Source: Planctomycetaceae bacterium
Lineage (GTDB): Bacteria; Planctomycetota; Phycisphaerae; Phycisphaerales; SM1A02
Assembly (NCBI GenBank): GCA_947474065.1
Contig: CANJHD010000017.1
Span: forward strand, 1 to 41,764
DNA: 41,764 nucleotides
Direction: 5' to 3'
Notes under the pieces: model-generated
Seen by the model: the letters and a program-made list of their open reading frames with translations, nothing else
What the model was told of the DNA's origin: nothing
Databases searched by the model: none
Translations under genes and position numbers: made by a program
Part shown: positions 7,915 to 16,698 of the stretch, in pieces
How the letters are laid out: each line of letters starts with the position of its first letter
Position numbering within the stretch: position 1 is the first letter of the stretch

Positions 7915-10900
7915 TCAGGGCGCGGCGAACACCCGCACCCGATTCATACCGCCATCGGGAAACACCGTGACACGAATCTGCTCACACGGGCCAACCCCGC
8001 CCACCTCGAAGGCGATGACATTTCCAGCGAACGCCTTGACGTCCGTCCGAGCAACCAATGGAACCCACTCCGTGCCGCGCAAGCCGTCGATCTCCACCTC
8101 GCGCGGATTGTTGTTGACGAAATGGCTGAAATCCAACTCAATTCGGCCGATCTTCGCCGGTCGCCCAAGCCTGATCACCACATTCTCCGAGTGACCCGGC
8201 TCGCGACTGCGCGCCGACTCGAGCCCGTCCACCATGCTCAGTGGCGGATACGGCGAGATGACCTGAGTGGCTGGCGAATAGTGCTCGTTGGAAGCGGACA
8301 CCACCTGACCACCAAAGGCTGCGCTCGCAAGATCCGCCAACCCACTGCCGACCCGGGTGATGTTGGCAGCGATCTCCGCAGTGGTCGCCGAGTATTTCGG
8401 CGTCATCGGCTTCTTCGTTTGCGGATCAAAGGCCGGCCAAGCGCGGATCGCGGGCGAAAGCATGCGCGTCTTCTCAGCAACAGGAAGATCATTCCCGTAC
8501 AGCGCGAGGCGTGTGACGCCCCCATCGGGGTACATGCGCACGCGGATCCGCTGAAACTGAGCACTGCCCGAAACAGACTCCACCGCGTGAGCCGCGTGCC
8601 CATAGAGTTGCATCGGCGTCACAATCGCCTGCCACTCTCCGCGCACTGCATCCCAACCCTCGATTTCAAGCCCCTCGGCATGATTTCCAAGATGGAACTG
8701 CGTCGACACCGCCACACAACTGACGGCCGCAGCGCGCGGCATTTCAAAGATCATCCAATCGAACGGTTCCGGATTGTGGCGAACCGTTTCCCAACTATCC
8801 ATGATCTTTCCCTGGCGACCAAAGAGCGACGGATCGAACGTTGGCAGATACGGCGACAGCAGATTCTCTGCGCGCGCAAATCGCTGGTTTGAAACGTCTT
8901 CGACACGCGCGCCCACTGCATGATTGAAATCAGCGAGCGGATCGCGTGCGCCGTGCGCAATGATTTGCTCAGGAAGATCCGCTGCACATGCTGCGAACAC
9001 CAATTCGCGGTAGCCCGCATTCACGCGCTGTTCAATTGGAATGCCGCCGAATGCCAGATCACTCCGAAATCGGTCCGTGTCTACGCCGCGCATTCCAAAG
9101 TGCCGCAGGATGATCTGCGCTGCCTCCGCTACGAACAACATGCCCGCGTGCTCGCCGTTACACAACACCACGAAGCCGTTCCCCGCGTCTGGTCCCGCAT
9201 AGCAATGGACGAAAAGCGCACGGAATCCATCGTTCGCGCCCTGATGTATCGCAAGACGATTCGGTCCTGCTTCCGATGTGAAGATGCCAAGACCCATGGT
9301 GCAGCCCATAAATTCACGACATCCCTTATCGAATCCATGCAACATCCGCACTGCCGTCTCATGTGAAATCGGCCCGCATCCGCCGAGGCTCTGGTGCGCG
9401 TCACTTAGCGCCACAAGGAACCGCGCTATGTCAGCTGCCGATGCCACTGCACCAGCAGCGATCGCGGGGAACACCTTGCGCGTTCCAACCACCGGCTCGC
9501 CAGAATCAAGGAAGCCGGTGGCGCATTCCGACCCAACCAATGCATCCTCACGGAACGTGCATCCGTCCATCCCAAGCTCGCGCAAGAACGCGCTCATCTG
9601 CACATGAACGGGCGAGCCGCCCATGCACTCGATGAGGTGTTGGAGTACCAAGAATCCACCGCCCGAATATTGGAACCGCGTTCCCGGCGCATTCACAACA
9701 CCCACTGGCTCGTACCCATGTCGCTCGTTACCGTTCAGTAGTTCCACGATCGGCGGAAATGCCTGGTTTGCAGGCACGCCATTCACATAATGCATGTTCA
9801 AGCCCTGGTGCGACATCAGGTGCGCCACCGTGACTTGATCTGCCCATTCTGGATGCGCGGCGTCAAGAGACCGGATTCGAAACTTCGAACCCGCCTTTGC
9901 AAACAGCATGTTCACGCTGGTAGAAATCGGAATGCCCGCCTGGCGGAGTTGCTCCATCACAAAGCACGTACCGATGCTCTTACTGAGTGAGGCAATCTCA
10001 AAGCCCGTCTGCGGAGTCACTGCATGAAGCGCATCGCGATTACCAAACTGAAGCGACTGCAGATGATTTCCTGGCGAGGCTACGCACACCGACGCACCAT
10101 TCACCCCGTGCCGCGCCAGTGCGGCGGCGAGTTCATCCATCACCGTATCCACTGGCTGTACTTGCAATCGACCCTTGGTGATCTGCCACAGCGCATCGCG
10201 CGCGTTCTCCAACTCCACTTCGTGTGATTGGTTGATCCGCGTTCGCAGCGCCTCAAGCAGTTCTGCTCCGGAACGCCCCTTGGCCGCCACCAAGAATTTG
10301 AAGCCGAACTGCCCTCGGTATCGGCTGCCAAGGGCGCGAAGTTCCTGCGCAACCTCGGCCGCGTCTCCCAAGACCTTCGCCTGCTCCTGCGCCGCTGTCG
10401 CGTCAAGCGTCCGAGCAGCCTCTCCAATATCACCGTGAAAGTGCGCGGCCTCATTGATCTCATGGATGTCAAAGCTGCGCACCAACTGCTCGGCCTTGGA
10501 AAAATCCAACACCGAATCCAGCGCCATCTGCTCCGCAAACCGCTGACTCCCACACGCTGAGAAGAATGCGTGCAGGCGAGCGAGCCGCTTCGGAATCACA
10601 TATTTGTTCCGATCGACCGCCTGCATCGCCGCCCACGGATCGTCTTGCATTCGGATCGCATCAAGCGTGAAAGGCAGCAGTAATTCTGTAGCGAATTCAA
10701 CCGGGGACTCGCCGCCCATCAGTTGCAGCATCAAATTCATGGCCACCGGATACCACTTCCGCGTGCGATCGTCCCACTTCACTTGCACAATCTTGCGTTG
10801 GTCCGAGAGATCCTTGCGGATGAAATGCATTTCCTCGTGCGCGAGGCGCATGAAATCTGCGCACGAAAATCGCCCGTGATGCAATTCGTGCCAAACTTCC

Positions 10901-12642
10901 CAGCGCGATCGCTCGGCGGTGGCCAAATCATCCATCACACGCACAGGCACGCCATCGATATTCGCTGGAAGTGCAACGCAACCGTTGCCGCTCAACCAGT
11001 CGGTGAGGTACTGCAGCGCCTGGAAGATGTTGTAACGAATCTCCTCCGGGTCATTGTTGGCAACGAACCCCGGCGCGTTTCGATCCGCCACAAGCAGCGA
11101 CCGCGGATACAACGGATCGTTCCGATCCAGACCACGCACATCTGGACCATGGATAAAATTCAGCACCTCACGCTGGTGTTCAGGCAAGAGAAGCTCCGTG
11201 ACAAGCGCGTCCAGCGACGCGCCGTCTCCCTGCTTCGCCCGCTGCCACGCCTCCACGAGTGCCAACCCCAATCGAACGAAATCTGGGTGCGCCACCCAGA
11301 ATCCAGAGAGATCACGCTTCATCTGCGTGATGACATCCTTAATAAATCCCTTGATAGCCACCTGAAATGATGCGCCACGAACATCCCCGTCGGCGGGCAG
11401 TACGCCGTACATACCGCCAACCTTGATGCCGCCGCGTGAACCAACCACCTGCGCAAGAAGATCATGTGACGCCTTGATGTAATTGATGACGATGCCCGGA
11501 TCCGCCTTCACGGGGATCCGATAGTTGCCGTCATTCTTCATCAGCCGCGCCGTCGATGCAAGGAAGTCATGCCACCCAAGCGACGCGCCCGCGAAGTACG
11601 GATGCAGCGCATCCATGATCTCATTCACACGGAACATCGCGCGTGGATTCTCCAACACAATGAGCAGTCGAATACTGCCAATTCGATACTCCGGATGTTG
11701 CGTAGCAATCAACTGCTCCGCCCGCTCAAGCATCACGCGAATGTACGCTGCCTCCTCATCCGTCTCCAGTTTCGGAACGTAGAAGGCCAATGCTTGCGGA
11801 TTGTTCCAGTTTGCATAGAGGTGCAGCGCAAAGTCGTAGAGATGGAGCGGAAGCGGATTGCCGTGCAGGAAGAGAAACGGGCACGGCAATGCCAACCCCG
11901 GAAACCGCTTGATCGGCACTGATCGATGCGACGCCGCCAGCCGATACTCCTTGCCAGAGCGCGGATCGTCATACGAAATCGTTCCCTGCAGACAGCCAGT
12001 GAGATTCTCGCCCGCAAGTACAAGATCACCGCGCAGCGGCGTCTTGGAATCCTCGTCGTCAGCGCCCCATTTCGCGGATCCTGAAAAATCTTTCAGCAGT
12101 TCCGCCACGATCGCCGGCTCGCCGGGAAGTGTTCGATGAAATGCATTCATCGCATTGATGGAAAGTTTCGCATCGTCTGGCGGACCAAACAGCGTCACAT
12201 GGCTTCCCTGCAGAAACTCCGGAATCGGCGCAATCGGCGCCCCGCCTCCTGACGTGCAGTAATGACTGTTGCGCGGACCAATCACCACGCGACCCTCCGC
12301 GTCTTCCTGCCCAATCACGGTGCGATACGCCGGATCGCCGTAATCAACATGAAGCGTCGCATTGAGTTCGAAGCACGCGCGCGTTCTTTCATCAATAAAC
12401 GCACGATCCGCCACGCGCTGCTTCAACACAGCAGCCAGATCCGGTCGAACCGCTTCGTACAAATCACAGAGAAATCGCAGCGATTCTGGGCTTTCAAGAC
12501 CACCTCCGGCCCCCAATTGCAACAGACCTGCCACCTCCGCAACGGGCATCATCTGCGGTTCAAGGTGCCCGATCAGCTCCGCGGAAATGTAGTCGCGATA
12601 GGGGGGGATATCGGGCAACTTCACAACGCCTCGTGCGGTCAT
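7915..12642 (-). CDS. Multidomain urate-degradation protein: malate synthase + OHCU decarboxylase + beta-lactamase-fold hydrolase + allantoicase
   Basis: One uninterrupted 1575-residue frame. Residues about 60-670 resemble malate synthase A: E331 and D359 have the 28-residue spacing of the family's magnesium ligands, FYVPKLET lies near 287, and MDDLATAE at 570-577 matches MEDAATAE with catalytic Asp at D572. Residues about 690-830 are OHCU decarboxylase: FFSACGS, H736 in HGDIG, E753-Q754, FGFKF at 780, R825. Residues about 833-1180 are a serine hydrolase of the class C beta-lactamase/S12 type: S885-x-x-K888, Y992-S-G, H1133-Q-G. Residues about 1233-1384 and 1435-1575 are the two allantoicase repeats (YPDGG, FPDGG; MDSWET, MVDGLES). 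No signal peptide, so probably cytoplasmic. It heads the xdhABC operon and faces uraH-uox. The beta-lactamase domain's role is unknown. Confidence 0.88.
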   Translation of the reverse strand: MTARGVVKLPDIPPYRDYISAELIGHLEPQMMPVAEVAGLLQLGAGGGLESPESLRFLCDLYEAVRPDLAAVLKQRVADRAFIDERTRACFELNATLHVDYGDPAYRTVIGQEDAEGRVVIGPRNSHYCTSGGGAPIAPIPEFLQGSHVTLFGPPDDAKLSINAMNAFHRTLPGEPAIVAELLKDFSGSAKWGADDEDSKTPLRGDLVLAGENLTGCLQGTISYDDPRSGKEYRLAASHRSVPIKRFPGLALPCPFLFLHGNPLPLHLYDFALHLYANWNNPQALAFYVPKLETDEEAAYIRVMLERAEQLIATQHPEYRIGSIRLLIVLENPRAMFRVNEIMDALHPYFAGASLGWHDFLASTARLMKNDGNYRIPVKADPGIVINYIKASHDLLAQVVGSRGGIKVGGMYGVLPADGDVRGASFQVAIKGFIKDVITQMKRDLSGFWVAHPDFVRLGLALVEAWQRAKQGDGASLDALVTELLLPEHQREVLNFIHGPDVRGLDRNDPLYPRSLLVADRNAPGFVANNDPEEIRYNIFQALQYLTDWLSGNGCVALPANIDGVPVRVMDDLATAERSRWEVWHELHHGRFSCADFMRLAHEEMHFIRKDLSDQRKIVQVKWDDRTRKWYPVAMNLMLQLMGGESPVEFATELLLPFTLDAIRMQDDPWAAMQAVDRNKYVIPKRLARLHAFFSACGSQRFAEQMALDSVLDFSKAEQLVRSFDIHEINEAAHFHGDIGEAARTLDATAAQEQAKVLGDAAEVAQELRALGSRYRGQFGFKFLVAAKGRSGAELLEALRTRINQSHEVELENARDALWQITKGRLQVQPVDTVMDELAAALARHGVNGASVCVASPGNHLQSLQFGNRDALHAVTPQTGFEIASLSKSIGTCFVMEQLRQAGIPISTSVNMLFAKAGSKFRIRSLDAAHPEWADQVTVAHLMSHQGLNMHYVNGVPANQAFPPIVELLNGNERHGYEPVGVVNAPGTRFQYSGGGFLVLQHLIECMGGSPVHVQMSAFLRELGMDGCTFREDALVGSECATGFLDSGEPVVGTRKVFPAIAAGAVASAADIARFLVALSDAHQSLGGCGPISHETAVRMLHGFDKGCREFMGCTMGLGIFTSEAGPNRLAIHQGANDGFRALFVHCYAGPDAGNGFVVLCNGEHAGMLFVAEAAQIILRHFGMRGVDTDRFRSDLAFGGIPIEQRVNAGYRELVFAACAADLPEQIIAHGARDPLADFNHAVGARVEDVSNQRFARAENLLSPYLPTFDPSLFGRQGKIMDSWETVRHNPEPFDWMIFEMPRAAAVSCVAVSTQFHLGNHAEGLEIEGWDAVRGEWQAIVTPMQLYGHAAHAVESVSGSAQFQRIRVRMYPDGGVTRLALYGNDLPVAEKTRMLSPAIRAWPAFDPQTKKPMTPKYSATTAEIAANITRVGSGLADLASAAFGGQVVSASNEHYSPATQVISPYPPLSMVDGLESARSREPGHSENVVIRLGRPAKIGRIELDFSHFVNNNPREVEIDGLRGTEWVPLVARTDVKAFAGNVIAFEVGGVGPCEQIRVTVFPDGGMNRVRVFAAP

Positions 12643-12716
12643 CCTCGCACGATACCCGTGCCACCAACACCGCTACGGAATGAATCGACGGTGCCGACGC
12701 AAGTTTCACTGCAACA

Positions 12717-12745
12717 TTGACCAATGCCGCAATCTGCTTTAGCCT
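12717..12745 (+). promoter_or_regulatory. Candidate promoter of uraH-uox, probably leaderless
   Basis: TTGACC (12717-12722), a 17-base spacer and TAGCCT (12740-12745) precede the GTG start of uraH, which begins six bases after the -10-like box. Transcription starting at the usual distance would begin at or next to the start codon, which fits the absence of a Shine-Dalgarno sequence. The 109-base gap is shared with the divergent fusion gene, so a common regulator site could lie here, but I see no clear operator palindrome. Confidence 0.4.
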
Positions 12746-12751
12746 CACGGC

Positions 12752-13102
12752 GTGACACCTACCGCAGACCTCGGCCTTTCAACCCATGTCCTGAACACGT
12801 CGAATGGTCTACCGGCGTCAGACATGCTGATTCGCCTCGAAATGCTTGAGGGAACTGCATGGCGCGAACTAGACACAGCGCGCACTGATGCCGATGGTCG
12901 TGCCCGCGGCCTCTCCAAGGGCGCTCTCCGCGCTGGGGATTACCGCCTGAACTTTGCCACTGGCGCATGGTTCGCCGAACGAGGCGTGGAATGCTTCTTT
13001 CCCGCGGTCATGATTGAGTTCCGAGTCTCCGATCCCAAACGCCACCACCACGTACCGCTCCTTCTGAGCCCGTTCGGATACTCAACGTATCGAGGAAGTT
13101 AA
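12752..13102 (+). CDS. uraH: 5-hydroxyisourate hydrolase (transthyretin-like HIUase)
   Basis: This 116-residue protein hydrolyses 5-hydroxyisourate, the urate oxidase product, to OHCU. The transthyretin-fold signatures are all present: LSTHVLN near the N-terminus (active-site His), TDADGRA near residue 45 (active-site Arg), HHHVPLLLSPFGY near 97, and the diagnostic C-terminal YRGS. Translation starts at a GTG with no visible ribosome binding site. Uricase begins three bases after the stop, so the two form an operon. The divergent fusion protein carries the next enzyme, OHCU decarboxylase, giving a complete route from urate to allantoin. Confidence 0.96.
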   Translation: MTPTADLGLSTHVLNTSNGLPASDMLIRLEMLEGTAWRELDTARTDADGRARGLSKGALRAGDYRLNFATGAWFAERGVECFFPAVMIEFRVSDPKRHHHVPLLLSPFGYSTYRGS

Positions 13103-13105
13103 ATC

Positions 13106-14017
13106 ATGGCAATCATTCTTGGCGAAAATCGATATGGCAAAGCGGAGAACCGGGTGTTCCGCGTTACCCGTACCGGCGACATTCATGAGGTACTTGATCT
13201 CAATGTCTCGGTGCAACTCAGCGGTGACTTTGATGACACGCATACCGTCGGTGACAACGCGAATATTCTTCCGACCGATACGCAGAAGAACACCGTCTTC
13301 GCCCTGTCTCATCAACACGGCGCCATGGAACCGGAAGCATTTGGCTTGATCATTGCGCGCCACTTCATCGCCTCGCAACCGCACATCACCAAGGCTGAAG
13401 TCCGAATTGAGAAGTTCCAATGGGACCGGATTATTTCGCAAGGCTCTCCGCACCCGCATGCCTTTCAACGCAACGGTTCAATGACGCGCACTGCCACGGT
13501 GCTGATATGCCGCACTGCAGAAAGCACCCGCGAATTCGTCGTGTCGGGCCTGGAAAATCTAGTTGTACTCAAGACAACTGGTAGCGAATTTACGGGTTAT
13601 TTACGCGACCAATACACCACTCTCGCCGAGACCACCGACCGAATCATGGCCACGCAAGTCTCCGCACGCTGGCGTATTGCCGCGACGGATGCGCCCACAC
13701 TCGACGGCATGAACTGGGCAAAGATCTTCCGCGAATCGCTCGACGCGATGCTCACCGCATTCGCCGAACACCACAGCCTTTCGCTACAGCAGACCCTGTT
13801 CACCATGGGCGAGTGCGTGCTCTCCGATGAACCGGCAATCGCGGCGATCCGGATATCGCTCCCCAACAAACATCACTTTGCGGTTGACCTGACGCCGTTC
13901 GGTCGTGAAAATCGCAACGAGGTCTTCATTGCAGCGGATCGCCCATACGGTCTCATCGAGGCGGTCATCGAACGGGACGACACGCCACCGATGACGGATG
14001 GGTGGCCGTCATGGTGA
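13106..14017 (+). CDS. uox: Urate oxidase (uricase)
   Basis: Cofactor-free urate oxidase turns urate, O2 and water into 5-hydroxyisourate and H2O2. The 303-residue length is usual. Family motifs: ENRYGKAENRV near the N-terminus (catalytic Lys), KNTVFAL near residue 70 (the Thr of the Lys-Thr dyad), LKTTGSEF and a DQYTTL segment near 155-170, TDRIMAT, and the PNKHHF urate-site region near 255. No signal peptide is visible, although many peroxide-producing uricases are kept apart from the cytosol in eukaryotes. A GGAAG ribosome binding site overlaps the end of uraH. The gene converges on the ABC transporter ATPase with 33 bases between stops and no clear terminator hairpin. Confidence 0.96.
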   Translation: MAIILGENRYGKAENRVFRVTRTGDIHEVLDLNVSVQLSGDFDDTHTVGDNANILPTDTQKNTVFALSHQHGAMEPEAFGLIIARHFIASQPHITKAEVRIEKFQWDRIISQGSPHPHAFQRNGSMTRTATVLICRTAESTREFVVSGLENLVVLKTTGSEFTGYLRDQYTTLAETTDRIMATQVSARWRIAATDAPTLDGMNWAKIFRESLDAMLTAFAEHHSLSLQQTLFTMGECVLSDEPAIAAIRISLPNKHHFAVDLTPFGRENRNEVFIAADRPYGLIEAVIERDDTPPMTDGWPSW

Positions 14018-14050
14018 TACACAGCGCCCCGCATTGCGCACCAAACTAAA

Positions 14051-15190
14051 TCATCGATCGCCGCGACGGTAATCCAGGCTCGGTCGCCGATGACTCCGCG
14101 CCTCTAGCTCCGGCGTACGCCAGCAGCCCACCCACCGATTCGGGCGCACTTCAACAAGCACATGTTCATCACGGTCCGGCGCGCCTTCCGGGCGAACGCC
14201 GGGTGGCATATCTGGCCACCACGGAATCACACCAGGAATCTTGCGGAATTCAGCTGGATCGTGCGTTACATCCTTGATAGTCACCAGGCGCTCGCGGGTG
14301 TCACGCAGCATCGGAATTGAACGGAACAAACCGCGCGTGTATGGATGCAACGGCTCATCAAAGAGCTCAAACACGTTGGCGTATTCCACCACGCGACCCG
14401 CATACATGACGCACACGACATCTGCGTTCTCAGCAACCACTCCTAAATTGTGAGTGATGAGCATGATGCCCATATCACGAGTGCGCTGTAATTCACGCAG
14501 CAATTCCAGAATCTGCGCCTGAATAGTCACGTCAAGTGCGGTGGTCGGCTCGTCAGCAAGCAACACCTTTGGTCGGCAGGCGAGCGCCATCGCAATCATC
14601 ACGCGCTGGCGCATACCGCCGGAGAATTGATGCGGATACATCGCCAGCCGTTCTTCCGGCTTCTTGATGCCAACATCTTTCATCGCCTGCACAGCAATCC
14701 GCTTTGCTTCATCCGGGCCAACCTTCTGATGTAAGAAGATTGCTTCCATCAACTGATCGCCAATGTTGTAGACGGGGTTGAGACTCGTCATCGGCTCTTG
14801 GAAGATCATGGCGATTTTCCCGCCACGAATAGAGAGCATCTCTTCTTCGCTCAAGCTGACAATGTCACGCCCTTCAAACAAAATGCTGCCGCGGTCAAAT
14901 CGTCCCGGCGGGCGCGCGATCAACTGCATGGTGCTCATGGCAGTGACGCTCTTGCCGCAACCAGACTCACCAACCACCGCCAGCGTTTGCTGAGGAAACA
15001 GCGTCATATGGACGCCATTGACTGCCTGAATGCGCGGTCCACCCGAGGAGTTGTCGAAGCTGACCGCAAGGTCGGCAACCTCCAACACCGGAATCGCGAG
15101 GCGCTCCGCGCTGCCAACGCCACCACTCATGGCGCGCACTGCGTCCTGTGTGGATTGATCATGTGATGTCTTGACTGCAGATGGGCTCAT
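14051..15190 (-). CDS. Oligopeptide/dipeptide ABC transporter ATP-binding protein (OppD/DppD type)
   Basis: The 379-residue ATPase has Walker A GESGCGKS at residues 74-81, the Q-loop in [13 protein letters not shown] signature FSGGMRQRV, Walker [13 protein letters not shown] and the switch His in LITHNLG. After the ATPase core comes the oligopeptide-type extension ([11 protein letters not shown] and onwards). An unusual polar tail of about 70 residues follows. It is the last gene of a five-gene leftward transporter operon, and its start overlaps the stop of the upstream permease (ATGA). No OppF/DppF partner is visible, so either it works as a homodimer or the partner is elsewhere. Substrate cannot be read from the sequence. 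Confidence 0.92.
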   Translation of the reverse strand: MSPSAVKTSHDQSTQDAVRAMSGGVGSAERLAIPVLEVADLAVSFDNSSGGPRIQAVNGVHMTLFPQQTLAVVGESGCGKSVTAMSTMQLIARPPGRFDRGSILFEGRDIVSLSEEEMLSIRGGKIAMIFQEPMTSLNPVYNIGDQLMEAIFLHQKVGPDEAKRIAVQAMKDVGIKKPEERLAMYPHQFSGGMRQRVMIAMALACRPKVLLADEPTTALDVTIQAQILELLRELQRTRDMGIMLITHNLGVVAENADVVCVMYAGRVVEYANVFELFDEPLHPYTRGLFRSIPMLRDTRERLVTIKDVTHDPAEFRKIPGVIPWWPDMPPGVRPEGAPDRDEHVLVEVRPNRWVGCWRTPELEARSHRRPSLDYRRGDR

Positions 15191-16698
15191 CAGTGTGCCG
15201 CCTTCCGAAGTTTCGGGTCAATGGCGTCGCGCATCGCTTCGCCAAGCATGTTGTAACTCAGTACTGAAAGGAAGATTGCCAACCCAGGGAACACTGCCAA
15301 CCACCACACAAATGTTCCGGTGGCTGCGGTTGCGCTCGAGAGCAACTTGCCCCACGAAGCCTGACCGTCTGGCCCAAGGCCAAGATATGAAAGCGTCGCC
15401 TCAATGGAAATAGCGGCAGCAATCGCAAAGCTTGCGTCCACCAACACGGGCGTCACTCCGTTCGGCAGCATGTGTCGAAAGAGAATCGCACGGAGCGGCA
15501 ATCCCGTTGCCTTTGCCGCCTGCACAAAATCTTGATTGCGCAACTTCATGAACTCGGCTCGCGTAAACCGCGCCGCGCCCGTCCAACTGAAGCAGCCGAT
15601 GATCGCCATCATCACGTAGGTGTCGCGCGGCAACACGCCCGCAGCAACGATTAAGAGAAAGAGCACCGGCACAGCCATGAAGATCTCCACAACGCGGAAG
15701 AGAATCATGTCGACCTTCCCGCCGAAGTATCCCATGATGGCGCCCATCGTCACGCCGATGACTACTGAAATACCCGTAGAAACCAGCCCGATAGAGATGG
15801 AAAGCCGGCACGCCCAGAGCATCTGCGAAAGGACATCCCCACCAAGCGCGTCGGTGCCGAGCAACACACGGCGCTCACCGAACGAAGTCCCCTTGAACTG
15901 CGCTAACTGCTCAACATCCGCAATGCGCTCGCCCGGCGCGATCGCAACCATGTCGCTGCGCGAGTATTGCGGCGACCACGGGACGAGCGTCCAAGTGACT
16001 TCGCGGATCGCGCCCGACTTCTCGTCCTCCATGTAGCGCTCAAAGTTGATGAGCGTGGCTCCCCCACTCGCGCCAGAAAGTCCCCAGCCGACGAGCAGCG
16101 CAAGAACAGCTGCACCCACACGCACTCGGCGCGAGTCGACCGTCGGTATCCACGCCCCAGCCAGAGCAAACAGCACTGAAACCACACCGATGATTGTCCA
16201 CGGACCAGCACCGCTGCGCGCGAACGCCTTGACCCACTCGGCGCGACCTGGATCTTGCGCCCATCCGACGATGGCGCCCGCGATCACAATAGTGAAGCCC
16301 ACCTGAAGCGCGGCCACCACGAAGATCCCCAGTCGCTGCGCACGCGTGAGGCTGCGTGGCCCAACGAAGATCCATGGCAGTCCAACAAAGCATCCGATCA
16401 GGAGCGCCCAATCCGTGGGGGTGAGATTCGCAAGCAACGGCCACTCACGCACTGCCATGCCGCCAGCACCCACACGCACTAACGTCAGCGGATGCGCATT
16501 GGCCACTATTGGCCCAAATACAGCAAAGAACGCGATCACACCGATCCAGCAAATTCCAAAGATCGCGCCGGGGCGCTTCAGAACGCGCTCCCACGCATCG
16601 GCCCAGAATCCCTTGGCGCGCACCGCGCCAACGCCGCGCATCACATCGATGCCGGAGATCGCTGCAGGAATAGCGGCTGTGTCCTTACTCTCAGTCAT
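15190..16698 (-). CDS. DppC/OppC-type ABC permease with a large membrane insertion
   Basis: The C-terminal half, from [14 protein letters not shown] near residue 280 onward, is a standard binding-protein-dependent permease with the cytoplasmic EAA-like loop ([21 protein letters not shown]). The protein has 502 residues, whereas DppC proteins usually have about 300. The excess lies between the first membrane helix (about residues 46-66) and the core and contains about four extra hydrophobic segments (near 96-112, 124-148, 166-188 and 194-210) plus a polar stretch. The gene overlaps its neighbours on both sides (8 bases with the DppB-like gene, 1 base with the ATPase gene). The insertion's purpose is unknown. 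Confidence 0.88.
   Translation of the reverse strand: MTESKDTAAIPAAISGIDVMRGVGAVRAKGFWADAWERVLKRPGAIFGICWIGVIAFFAVFGPIVANAHPLTLVRVGAGGMAVREWPLLANLTPTDWALLIGCFVGLPWIFVGPRSLTRAQRLGIFVVAALQVGFTIVIAGAIVGWAQDPGRAEWVKAFARSGAGPWTIIGVVSVLFALAGAWIPTVDSRRVRVGAAVLALLVGWGLSGASGGATLINFERYMEDEKSGAIREVTWTLVPWSPQYSRSDMVAIAPGERIADVEQLAQFKGTSFGERRVLLGTDALGGDVLSQMLWACRLSISIGLVSTGISVVIGVTMGAIMGYFGGKVDMILFRVVEIFMAVPVLFLLIVAAGVLPRDTYVMMAIIGCFSWTGAARFTRAEFMKLRNQDFVQAAKATGLPLRAILFRHMLPNGVTPVLVDASFAIAAAISIEATLSYLGLGPDGQASWGKLLSSATAATGTFVWWLAVFPGLAIFLSVLSYNMLGEAMRDAIDPKLRKAAH

Noticed and set aside
8122..8892. Open frame of 256 codons on the plus strand inside the fusion gene
   Set aside because: It is antisense to well-conserved allantoicase coding sequence, has atypical composition rich in Arg and His, and shows no motif.
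14018..14050. Possible terminator between uricase and the ABC ATPase
   Set aside because: The gap is only 33 bases and contains no stable hairpin or T tract.
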